Both the position numbers and the translations under genes were made by a program. DNA of 6,559 nucleotides from contig CAMYKE010000073.1 in the NCBI GenBank assembly GCA_947258895.1, positions 1-6,559 on the forward strand, in the 5' to 3' direction. Of this stretch, positions 1 through 5,313 are shown piece after piece (position 1 is the stretch's first letter; every line of letters starts with the position of its first letter). Under the pieces are notes generated by a model, which was given only the letters and a program-made list of their open reading frames with translations, did no database searches and was not told where the DNA came from. Source of the DNA: an uncultured Pseudomonadales bacterium (GTDB taxonomy: Bacteria > Pseudomonadota > Gammaproteobacteria > Pseudomonadales > IMCC2047).

Positions 1-195
1 AAGCAACTCCAGTTTTGCTTCGATGACTACCCAGTTCGGTGACTACCCAGGTTGCCAGCGGGTGGCCACGCTGCCGCATCTGAACATGTTCCCCCGCAGT
101 AACCGAAACAGGCCGTCGCCCGGGTATTACAGGGGCCATGATATGCCGGTCGAAACACGCACAGCGAACCATTGGGTTGCCACCAAGATGCCAGA
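1..195. other. Upstream region of pcnB with no supported gene
   Basis: I see no convincing coding region here. A 61-codon plus-strand frame and a longer minus-strand frame cross it, but neither resembles a known protein, and both run on into pcnB. The stretch holds an 11-base direct repeat (24-34 and 40-50) and a perfect 10-base palindrome, GAACATGTTC, at 82-91. No clear sigma70 promoter could be placed. In relatives, pcnB is preceded by gluQ (E. coli) or cbrB (Pseudomonas); neither is visible here. Confidence 0.5.
24..50. repeat. Short direct repeat, TGACTACCCAG x2
   Basis: TGACTACCCAG occurs exactly at 24-34 and again at 40-50, a period of 16 bases, separated by TTCGG. The spacing is about one and a half helical turns. 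The repeat lies roughly 145-170 bases upstream of the pcnB start. It could be a pair of binding half-sites or a chance or degenerate duplication. Nothing links it to a known regulator. Confidence 0.5.
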
Positions 196-1548
196 ATGTT
201 CAGCCTGAAAGAGATGTTGAAAAGAACCACATCCGGGGCCAAGCGCCCGGCCGGCGCCGATGATCCCGCCACTGGGATACCCCTCGCAGAGCATGGCATT
301 GCAAAATCGGCGCTTGGCAAAAACGCGCTCCAGGTCATCCAGACTCTCCTTGAGGCGGGCCACCAGGCCTACCTGGTTGGCGGCGGAATCCGCGACCTGC
401 TGCTGGACCTGAGGCCCAAGGATTTTGATGTATCCACCAGCGCTCGGCCTGAAGATGTCGTAAAGCTGTTTCGGCGCTCCCGCCTGATCGGCCGTCGCTT
501 CAAGATCGTGCATGTCTACTTCGGTCGCGAGGTCATCGAAGTCACCACTTTCCGCGGCCAGCATCCTGACGAGGATCAATCGCATCCCCACGCTGTACGC
601 TCGGAAACGGGGCAGTTATTGCGAGATAATATCTACGGGACCCTCGAGGAAGACGCCCTGCGCAGGGACTTTAGTGCCAATTCGCTGTATTACGACATCA
701 GCAACGAGACGATACTTGACTATACCGACGGCTATGCCGATATCGAGGCCCGACGCCTGAAGATGGTCGGCAACCCGGTCGAACGGTTCAAGGAAGACCC
801 CGTGCGCCTGCTGCGGGCCGTCCGCTTTAGCGCCAAGCTGGGCTTTACCATTGACCCGGATACCGAGCGCCCGATAACCGGGCTTAGCGATCAGTTGCAG
901 CATATCCCGGCCGCCAGACTGTTCGATGAGGCGCTCAAATTGCTGTTATCCGGCCACGGCGCGGCAAGTTTCGTGCTGCTCAAGAAGTACCGGCTATTCC
1001 AACAATTGTTTCCCCAGACCGCCGCAACACTGGATCCAGACAGCGATGAATTTATCAGGCAGGCACTGCTGAATACTGACGAGCGCCTGGCCCGAAACCA
1101 GGGCATCACGCCCGCATTCTTTTTCGCAGTGGTGCTCTGGCCGCCGCTGCAGCGTACACTGGAATCGCTGGGTGAAACCGGCACCCCGACTACTGCGGGC
1201 ATGCAGCGCGCCGGCGACGAGGTCATTTCGCAACAGGTGCAACGCACCGCTATTCCGCGCCGTTTTTCCTGCCCCATGCGGGAAATATGGGAGCTGCAGA
1301 TCCGCCTGCCGCGTCGCCAGGGACAGCGCGCCAGCAAATTGCTCAGCCACCCGCGGTTTCGCGCCGCCTACGATTTCCTGTTGCTCAGGGAGCAGTGCGG
1401 TGAACAAACCGACGGGCTGGGCAAATGGTGGACCGATTTCCAGGAAGCGGATGCCAACCAGCGCACCCGCATGGTTGGCGCGCTGGGCCATGGCAAGCCC
1501 AGGCGCCGCCGCAGAAACCGCAGGAAACCGAAGCCGGCGAGCCACTAG
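196..1548 (+). CDS. pcnB: Poly(A) polymerase I
   Basis: Adds poly(A) tails to RNA 3' ends, which marks transcripts for degradation by RNase E and PNPase complexes. From the ATG at 196 it is 450 aa, near the usual 450-470. Visible in order: nucleotidyltransferase head with LVGGG (60-64) and the metal-binding DFD (D76, D78); the LIGRRFKIVHV signature (97-107) that separates poly(A) polymerases from CCA-adding enzymes; RRDF (156-159); KEDPVRLLRAVRF (199-211), the RNA-binding neck; IPAARLFDE (237-245); and an arginine-rich tail (433-450) typical of PcnB. The start is uncertain. The frame stays open to a TTG at 172, and another ATG lies at 214. No start has a good Shine-Dalgarno. ATG 196 gives MFSLKEML, which lines up with the MF start of E. 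coli PcnB. Weak initiation would fit the known poor translation of E. coli pcnB. The stop codon overlaps the folK start. Confidence 0.95.
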   Translation: MFSLKEMLKRTTSGAKRPAGADDPATGIPLAEHGIAKSALGKNALQVIQTLLEAGHQAYLVGGGIRDLLLDLRPKDFDVSTSARPEDVVKLFRRSRLIGRRFKIVHVYFGREVIEVTTFRGQHPDEDQSHPHAVRSETGQLLRDNIYGTLEEDALRRDFSANSLYYDISNETILDYTDGYADIEARRLKMVGNPVERFKEDPVRLLRAVRFSAKLGFTIDPDTERPITGLSDQLQHIPAARLFDEALKLLLSGHGAASFVLLKKYRLFQQLFPQTAATLDPDSDEFIRQALLNTDERLARNQGITPAFFFAVVLWPPLQRTLESLGETGTPTTAGMQRAGDEVISQQVQRTAIPRRFSCPMREIWELQIRLPRRQGQRASKLLSHPRFRAAYDFLLLREQCGEQTDGLGKWWTDFQEADANQRTRMVGALGHGKPRRRRRNRRKPKPASH

Positions 1549-2069
1549 TGGTCGCTTCCACGGAGCTCGCCTATGTGGGGCTAGGCAGCAACCTCGACCG
1601 GCCCCTGCACCAACTGCAGCGTGCCGTCGCCGCGCTGGCGCAACTGAATCTCACCAGCCTGGATGCCGTCTCAAACGTCTACCAGAGCCGGCCGCAGGGT
1701 CCGGCGGAGCAACCCGACTACCTGAATGCTGCAGTGCGCCTGGCAACCGGATTAACACCCCATCAGCTCCTCGAGTCCCTGCAGGCAATTGAAACCCGCC
1801 AGGGCCGCACCCGCGAAATTCGATGGGGGCCGCGGACCCTGGACCTCGATCTGCTGCTCTTCAGTGACCAGGCCATAGAGAGCGCGACCCTTGTGGTCCC
1901 CCATCCAAGACTACTGAGTCGCAGCTTTGTATTGCTGCCGCTGCAAGACATCGAGCCCGGCCTGGTGCTGGAGCGGGATATCCACATCGCCACTGCGCTG
2001 GCTGCAATCGGCACCGCTGATGCTGAACTTTTCGCTACCTCCGGGCAGCTTTGTCAAGCTTGTAGTTAA
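1548..2069 (+). CDS. folK: 2-amino-4-hydroxy-6-hydroxymethyldihydropteridine pyrophosphokinase (HPPK)
   Basis: Transfers pyrophosphate from ATP to 6-hydroxymethyl-7,8-dihydropterin, the step before dihydropteroate synthase in folate synthesis; cytosolic. The product is 173 aa, slightly longer than E. coli FolK (about 159), the excess being mostly at the C-terminus. Landmarks: AYVGLGSNLDRP (8-19), the N-terminal strand and glycine loop; GPAEQPDYLNAAV (51-63), pterin-side residues; and the family signature RWGPRTLDLDLLLF (92-105), whose D99 and D101 correspond to the two Mg-binding aspartates. VPHPRL (117-122) holds the conserved histidine. The start is GTG at 1548, sharing its G with the TAG stop of pcnB (TAGTG). 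A weak GGCGAG lies 6 bases upstream, so coupled translation is likely. The next in-frame GTG would cut the first strand. The pcnB-folK-panB order is shared with E. coli and Pseudomonas. Confidence 0.94.
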   Translation: MVASTELAYVGLGSNLDRPLHQLQRAVAALAQLNLTSLDAVSNVYQSRPQGPAEQPDYLNAAVRLATGLTPHQLLESLQAIETRQGRTREIRWGPRTLDLDLLLFSDQAIESATLVVPHPRLLSRSFVLLPLQDIEPGLVLERDIHIATALAAIGTADAELFATSGQLCQACS

Positions 2070-2088
2070 TTCGGCGAATCTTTACAAT
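2060..2088 (+). promoter_or_regulatory. Candidate sigma70 promoter for panBC
   Basis: TTGTAG (2060-2065) and TACAAT (2083-2088) are separated by 17 bases. The -10 matches consensus at 5 of 6 positions, the -35 at only 3 of 6. The -35 lies within the last codons of folK. Transcription would start near 2095 and leave a leader of about 115 nt before panB. Read-through from pcnB-folK is equally possible, since no terminator separates folK from panB. Confidence 0.4.
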
Positions 2089-2153
2089 GGCGCCGGAAAA
2101 CACTCATAGACAATAACTACCGCCTGCTATCACCAGGCCCACGCAAATCCAGA

Positions 2154-2210
2154 GCGAAGCACCGGCCGTGCTTTGCTACCTGCTGAATTTCACACACAGG
2201 CAGCACCTCC
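2154..2210 (+). promoter_or_regulatory. panB leader with two alternative hairpins and no Shine-Dalgarno
   Basis: Hairpin A pairs 2154-2162 (GCGAAGCAC) with 2168-2176 (GTGCTTTGC): 9 pairs including one G-U, with a 5-base loop. The alternative, hairpin B, pairs GTGCT (2168-2172) with AGCAC (2202-2206), plus CCTG (2179-2182) with CAGG (2197-2200). The two share 2168-2172 and exclude each other; B folds up the segment just before the panB ATG. No purine-rich Shine-Dalgarno is present. The bases before the ATG (2204-2210) read CACCTCC, which resembles the anti-Shine-Dalgarno end of 16S rRNA. A regulatory role is inference; no known riboswitch class was recognised. Confidence 0.35.
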
Positions 2211-3005
2211 ATGAGCAAAATTACCCTTTCAAGGTTACAGCGTTACAAGCGCGATGGTGAAAAGTTTGCCGTCCTGACGGCCTATGATGCCTCCTTTGCG
2301 CAACTTATCAGCGCGGCAGGCGTGGAGGTATTACTGGTTGGCGATTCCCTGGGGATGGTTATCCAGGGAAAGGACAGCACCGTGCCGGTGACGATGGACG
2401 AGATGGTCTACCACGTCGGCAGCGTCAACCGCGGCAAGGGAAACGCGTTCCTGATGGCGGATTTGCCCTTCATGAGCTATGCCACTCCGGAACAGGCGCT
2501 CGCCAATTCGGCACGCTTGATGCAAGCCGGCGCCCAGATGATCAAGCTCGAGGGCGGCGGCTGGCTCCGCGATACCATCGGGCGGCTCGACGACTGCGGC
2601 ATCCCGGTGTGTGCGCACATCGGGTTGACCCCGCAATCGGTGCACAAGATAGGCGGTTACAAGGTACAGGGACGCGATGCCGAAAGCGCGCAAACCCTGC
2701 TCGATGATGCGTTACTATTGGAAGCTGCGGGCGCGGACATCCTGCTGATGGAATGCGTGCCGAGTCCGCTGGCAAGGAAAATTACTGGAGCGTTGAGCAT
2801 CCCTACGATCGGCATCGGCGCCGGCGCAGACACTGACGCCCAGGTACTGGTAATGCATGATATGCTAGGCATTGCCTCCGATTATGTTCCCAAATTTGTC
2901 AAGAATTTCCTGCCCGGCAACGATAGCATCCAGGGTGCCATCGCCGCGTATGTAGCGGCGGTCAAGGATGGCTCGTTTCCGGGCGCGGAACACACCTACG
3001 AGTGA
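2211..3005 (+). CDS. panB: 3-methyl-2-oxobutanoate hydroxymethyltransferase (ketopantoate hydroxymethyltransferase)
   Basis: Makes ketopantoate from 2-oxoisovalerate and 5,10-methylene-tetrahydrofolate, the first committed step toward pantothenate and coenzyme A. At 264 aa it has exactly the E. coli length, and the key residues keep E. coli numbering: D45 in VGDSLGM (43-49) and D84 in MADLPFM (82-88), the Mg ligands; E114 in KLEGG (112-116); and the catalytic E181 in MECVP (180-184). HIGLTPQS (136-143), GGYKVQGR (148-155) and GIGAG (201-205) are also intact. The start at 2211 gives [13 protein letters not shown], which aligns with the family N-terminus, although no Shine-Dalgarno precedes it. 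It uses a folate cofactor and lies just after folK, a folate gene. The stop overlaps the panC start (TGATG). Confidence 0.97.
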   Translation: MSKITLSRLQRYKRDGEKFAVLTAYDASFAQLISAAGVEVLLVGDSLGMVIQGKDSTVPVTMDEMVYHVGSVNRGKGNAFLMADLPFMSYATPEQALANSARLMQAGAQMIKLEGGGWLRDTIGRLDDCGIPVCAHIGLTPQSVHKIGGYKVQGRDAESAQTLLDDALLLEAAGADILLMECVPSPLARKITGALSIPTIGIGAGADTDAQVLVMHDMLGIASDYVPKFVKNFLPGNDSIQGAIAAYVAAVKDGSFPGAEHTYE

Positions 3006-3850
3006 TGGAAACCATCAACAACATTGCGGCGATCCGCGAGCAGCTGGCCCGCGAACGCAAGTCCGGCAATCGCATCAGCTTTGTACCTACCATGGGCAAT
3101 TTGCACGCTGGCCACATGGCGCTGGTCGAGGCGGCACGCCAGGTCAGCGACCGCGTTGTGGTGAGCATATTCGTTAACCCGATGCAGTTTGGCGAGAACG
3201 AAGACCTGGATACCTATCCCCGCACCCTTGCCGAGGACCAGGAAAAGCTGAGCTCTGCGAGTGTCGACTACCTGTTTGCTCCCACCGCGCGGACCATGTA
3301 TCCCCTGGCGATCCAGACCCAAATCACGGTACCCGGATTGTCCAGTATTCTGTGCGGTGTCAGCCGCCCCCACTTTTTCACCGGGGTCGCCACGGTATGC
3401 GTGAAACTGTTCAATATTATCCAGCCGGACATTGCGATATTTGGCGAGAAGGACTGGCAACAACTGACCATCATCCGGCATGTCGTCACTGACCTGTGCC
3501 TGCCCATGGAAATTGCCGGCGTTACAACCGGCCGCGCGGAAGACGGGCTGGCGCTCAGCTCACGCAATGGCTACCTGACGCCGAATGAGCGCGCCATCGC
3601 ACCGACGTTGTACCAGACCCTCACCCGGATGGGCCAGCAACTCGCATCCGGTTCACGGGATTACCCCGCGATCGAACGGGCCGCCATCAGCCAACTGGGC
3701 ACAGCCGGCTTCATGCCGGATTACGTGCAAATCGTCAATCGCCACACCCTCCAGCACCCGGCCCCCGCCGATCGCGAACTGATCATCGTCGCCGCCGCAC
3801 AACTCGGCAAGGCGCGCCTGCTCGACAACCTGCAGGTCGATATTTCCTGA
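3005..3850 (+). CDS. panC: Pantothenate synthetase (pantoate--beta-alanine ligase)
   Basis: Joins pantoate and beta-alanine using ATP through a pantoyl-adenylate intermediate, the last step of pantothenate synthesis. The product is 281 aa (E. coli 283). Landmarks: FVPTMGNLHAGH (26-37), with the HxGH nucleotidyl-transfer motif H34 and H37; SIFVNPMQF (54-62), the pantoate-binding loop; FGEKDWQQL (146-154); and LALSSRNGYL (182-191), the KMSKS-like ATP loop. The segment that usually reads RPxHFxGV is RPHFFTGV (121-128), so an aromatic residue replaces the histidine; this probably lies within family variation. The start is ATG 3005, sharing one base with the panB TGA; a GTG at 3002 is a poorer choice. 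Upstream bases give only a weak GAG, so translation is probably coupled to panB. beta-alanine must come from a panD elsewhere in the genome. No terminator is visible after it. Confidence 0.97.
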   Translation: METINNIAAIREQLARERKSGNRISFVPTMGNLHAGHMALVEAARQVSDRVVVSIFVNPMQFGENEDLDTYPRTLAEDQEKLSSASVDYLFAPTARTMYPLAIQTQITVPGLSSILCGVSRPHFFTGVATVCVKLFNIIQPDIAIFGEKDWQQLTIIRHVVTDLCLPMEIAGVTTGRAEDGLALSSRNGYLTPNERAIAPTLYQTLTRMGQQLASGSRDYPAIERAAISQLGTAGFMPDYVQIVNRHTLQHPAPADRELIIVAAAQLGKARLLDNLQVDIS

Positions 3851-3856
3851 GCCGCC

Positions 3857-3885
3857 TTGACTCGAAAGCTGTATATTTGTACAGT
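3857..3885 (+). promoter_or_regulatory. tag promoter (sigma70-like)
   Basis: TTGACT (3857-3862, 5 of 6 to consensus) and TACAGT (3880-3885, 4 of 6) are 17 bases apart, with a start point expected near 3892. An overlapping TGTAAT (3888-3893) is a better -10 by sequence but has no -35 at a suitable distance. This places tag on its own transcript, separate from panBC. The LexA box fills the spacer and runs into the -10. Confidence 0.65.
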
Positions 3886-3886
3886 A
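3867..3886. promoter_or_regulatory. LexA operator (SOS box) in the tag promoter
   Basis: The 16-base core CTGTATATTTGTACAG (3869-3884) matches the E. coli LexA consensus core CTGTATATATATACAG at 14 of 16 positions, with both CTG and CAG arms and the outer TA at 3885-3886 intact. It lies between the -35 and -10 elements and covers most of the -10, which is where a LexA repressor would block RNA polymerase. The match and the position are seen directly; SOS control of tag is the inference. Confidence 0.85.
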
Positions 3887-3910
3887 GTGTAATTGCATAG
3901 CTACCCTACC

Positions 3911-3924
3911 AGGAGACGAGGAAC
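3911..3924 (+). promoter_or_regulatory. tag ribosome binding site
   Basis: AGGAG at 3911-3915 lies 9 bases before the ATG at 3925. A second GAGGA (3918-3922) is too close to the start to be the main site. This is the clearest plus-strand Shine-Dalgarno in the window. It fixes the start upstream of the repeat-encoded N-terminus. Confidence 0.75.
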
Positions 3925-4542
3925 ATGGATGATTCTCAACCAAACCTGCAACCAAACCTGCAATCAAAACAGTGCCGCTGCCCCTGGGTTGACGAGGGCA
4001 AACCCGATTACGTCGCCTACCATGACGAGGAGTGGGGCGTACCGGTCCATGACGACCGCAAGATGTTTGAGTTCATTATCCTCGAAGGCGCGCAGGCGGG
4101 CCTGAGCTGGTATACAGTGCTCAGGAAGCGTGCCAATTATCGTCTCGCTTTCGACGCCTTCGATCCGCTCAAGATCGCCGCATACGACGAGGACCGTGTC
4201 GAGACGCTGCTGCAGAATCCGGGCATTATCCGCAATCGCGCCAAGGTCCTCGCCACGGTGAATAATGCCCGCCGCTATCTTGAAGTGGTGGCAAGGGAAG
4301 GCAGTTTTTGTGACTTTCTGTGGCAATTCGTCGACGGCAAGCCGATCGTCAACGAGCTTCGGACGCTCGCAGATTACCCGGCCACCAGCGTCGAGTCCGA
4401 CGCCATGAGCAAGGCACTCAAAAAGCTCGGCTTTAAATTCATCGGCTCAACCATCTGCTACGCGCACATGCAGGCCACCGGCATGGTTAACGATCATTCG
4501 CTGGACTGCTATCGACGTGCGGAAATCATTGCCGGGTATTGA
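3925..4542 (+). CDS. tag: DNA-3-methyladenine glycosylase I
   Basis: Removes 3-methyladenine from alkylated DNA, the first step of base excision repair; cytosolic. The product is 205 aa against 187 in E. coli, mostly because of an N-terminal extension of about 15 residues. After the extension come CRCPW (17-21), YHDEEWGVP (32-40), FEFIILEGAQAGLSW (48-62), GIIRNRAKV (100-108), SKALKKLGFKFIG (162-174) and CYAHMQATGMVNDH (178-191). All four zinc ligands of the Tag 'zinc snap' are present: C19, H33, H191 and C195. Y32, E54 and W62 correspond to the base-pocket residues Y16, E38 and W46 of E. coli. The extension includes QPNLQPNLQ, encoded by a 12-base tandem repeat. It is transcribed from its own promoter with an embedded LexA box, so induction by DNA damage is expected. 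The adjacent genes on its right face it. Confidence 0.96.
   Translation: MDDSQPNLQPNLQSKQCRCPWVDEGKPDYVAYHDEEWGVPVHDDRKMFEFIILEGAQAGLSWYTVLRKRANYRLAFDAFDPLKIAAYDEDRVETLLQNPGIIRNRAKVLATVNNARRYLEVVAREGSFCDFLWQFVDGKPIVNELRTLADYPATSVESDAMSKALKKLGFKFIGSTICYAHMQATGMVNDHSLDCYRRAEIIAGY
3937..3969 (+). repeat. 12-base tandem repeat at the 5' end of tag
   Basis: CAACCAAACCTG occurs twice in tandem (3937-3948 and 3949-3960), followed by a degraded third unit, CAATCAAAA (3961-3969). The unit is a multiple of three, so gain or loss of copies keeps the reading frame and changes the length of the N-terminal QPNL extension. The extension lies outside the conserved Tag fold. Confidence 0.85.
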
Positions 4543-4546
4543 GTAA

Positions 4547-4602
4547 GCCGGGCGTACGCCGGCCTGGCGTACCTGGCCACCTGCGCTTGACGAAGGCGCA
4601 GG
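4547..4602. terminator. GC-rich hairpins between convergent tag and tRNA-Gly (possible terminator)
   Basis: Two stems follow the tag stop. The first is GCCGG (4547-4551) with CCGGC (4559-4563). The second is CCTGCGCTT (4580-4588) with AGGCGCAGG (4594-4602): 9 pairs including one G-U, with a 5-base loop. Neither is followed by a run of T on either strand, so they do not meet the usual intrinsic terminator form. They lie between convergent transcripts, where a terminator or a 3'-end-protecting hairpin would be expected. GGCGTAC also repeats at 4551-4557 and 4566-4572. Confidence 0.3.
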
Positions 4603-4684
4603 AACTATTGGGAAACCTCAAGCGGCAGTAGGGTCATGGCCGCCGCGTACCAGTCCCGAAAGCTAGTCGGCATCCCTCTTGTAT

Positions 4685-4759
4685 TGGAGCGGGCGAACGG
4701 AATCGAACCGTCATCTTTGGCTTGGGAAGCCAAGGTAATAACCATTATACGACGCCCGC
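4685..4759 (-). tRNA. tRNA-Gly (anticodon CCC)
   Basis: Reading the minus strand from 4759, the full cloverleaf is present. The acceptor stem is GCGGGCG with CGCCCGC, followed by discriminator T and encoded CCA (4687-4685). The D arm contains AATGG. The anticodon stem is TTGGC/GCCAA around the loop TTCCCAA, giving anticodon CCC at 4726-4724, which reads glycine codon GGG. The T arm is GACGG, loop TTCGATT, CCGTT, with one G-U pair. The D arm recalls the E. coli Gly(UCC) species more than its Gly(CCC) species, but the anticodon loop is unambiguous. It lies on the same strand as the two genes to its right and faces tag. No clear promoter of its own was found in 4760-4879. No integrase or duplicated tRNA end suggests use as an attachment site. 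Confidence 0.96.
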
Positions 4760-4824
4760 GACTGAATTACGGTGGTAGCTACGAGCCATCGCGGCCCGGC
4801 GCCACGCAATCTGACAACACTTTG

Positions 4825-4843
4825 GCAGCCTTGAGCAGGCTGC
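4825..4843 (-). terminator. Hairpin after the DUF6165 gene, weak terminator candidate
   Basis: GCAGCCT (4825-4831) and AGGCTGC (4837-4843) form a perfect 7-pair stem with a 5-base loop, about 37 bases past the stop of the minus-strand gene. On that strand the stem is followed by CAAAGTGTTGT, a poor U-tract. It may end the glycosyltransferase-DUF6165 transcript before the tRNA gene, or it may only be a stable 3' end. Confidence 0.35.
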
Positions 4844-4879
4844 GCCACTCCCGCCAACGCTGGATACACCCGGCGCGAA

Positions 4880-5272
4880 TTACTGGTAGTCCTTGTAGGA
4901 TTTCTCTTCGACCAGCAGCGAGCCGAGCACGGTATTTATTTCCCGCTTTAGCGCCGCGCGGCGGTCATTGGTCACATATACCGCACGTGCGAGCCGGATA
5001 AACTCGTCATCAAATTCCTTTGCCAGCTCCTTGTCCCGAATATCGTCCTCGATTGCCCACAATTCTTCATTCACCCGTTTCAGCGCATCACGCTGTGCAG
5101 TCACCTCACGAATCGGGAAATCGGACTGTTCCCAGGTTTCATTGAGCAGCCCCAACTCGGTCATCACGTTCCGGTTCTTGGCCGGATCGCTGATGCGCTC
5201 AGCCTTGATCTCCAGAATGGTAATCTTGTCTACCAGTTCGCCCGGGGAAATGGGTACGCTGATTTCTGCCAT
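4880..5272 (-). CDS. DUF6165-family protein
   Basis: 130 aa of unknown function, recognised from memory as the small DUF6165 family of Proteobacteria. Features: PISPGELVDKITILEIKAER (7-26), a well-conserved N-terminal block; a charged helical middle with ELWAIEDDIRDKE (70-82); FIRLARAVYVTNDRRAALKR (91-110); and a C-terminal LVEEKSY (120-126). There is no signal peptide or membrane segment. The composition is rich in E, K, R and D, suggesting a mostly helical soluble protein, perhaps coiled coil. The start is supported by GGGAGAG (5285-5279) 6 bases before the ATG. It follows a family 9 glycosyltransferase by 41 bases on the same strand with no visible promoter or terminator between, so it is probably cotranscribed. 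The context suggests a role linked to surface glycan or LPS assembly. That is inference only; no catalytic motif can be identified. Confidence 0.85.
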   Translation of the reverse strand: MAEISVPISPGELVDKITILEIKAERISDPAKNRNVMTELGLLNETWEQSDFPIREVTAQRDALKRVNEELWAIEDDIRDKELAKEFDDEFIRLARAVYVTNDRRAALKREINTVLGSLLVEEKSYKDYQ

Positions 5273-5313
5273 GGTTTACTCTCCCACGATTCTTTTATGT
5301 AGTAATTGCCCGG

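Noticed and set aside
82..91. GAACATGTTC as a Gram-positive-type LexA site
   Set aside because: That motif needs four bases between GAAC and GTTC; here there are two. It is a short palindrome with no other support.
23..208. 61-codon plus-strand frame ahead of pcnB
   Set aside because: No Shine-Dalgarno and no recognisable motif; it overlaps the pcnB start, and its first codons are produced by the local direct repeat.
994..1545. Long minus-strand frame opposite pcnB
   Set aside because: It is the shadow of a GC-rich, strongly supported gene; its translation shows no family features.
2051..2056. TTGTCA as the -35 of the panB promoter
   Set aside because: It matches the -35 consensus better than 2060-2065, but is 26 bases from the only good -10.
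4580..4602. Strong hairpin as a confirmed intrinsic terminator
   Set aside because: The stem is good, but there is no T-run on either side; it is kept only as a low-confidence candidate.
4685..4759. tRNA-Gly as an integration site of a genomic island
   Set aside because: No integrase, no duplicated tRNA 3' end and no change in character of the flanking genes within the window.
4636..5001. 121-codon plus-strand frame
   Set aside because: It runs across the tRNA-Gly gene and into the antisense of the DUF6165 gene, and has no ribosome binding site.
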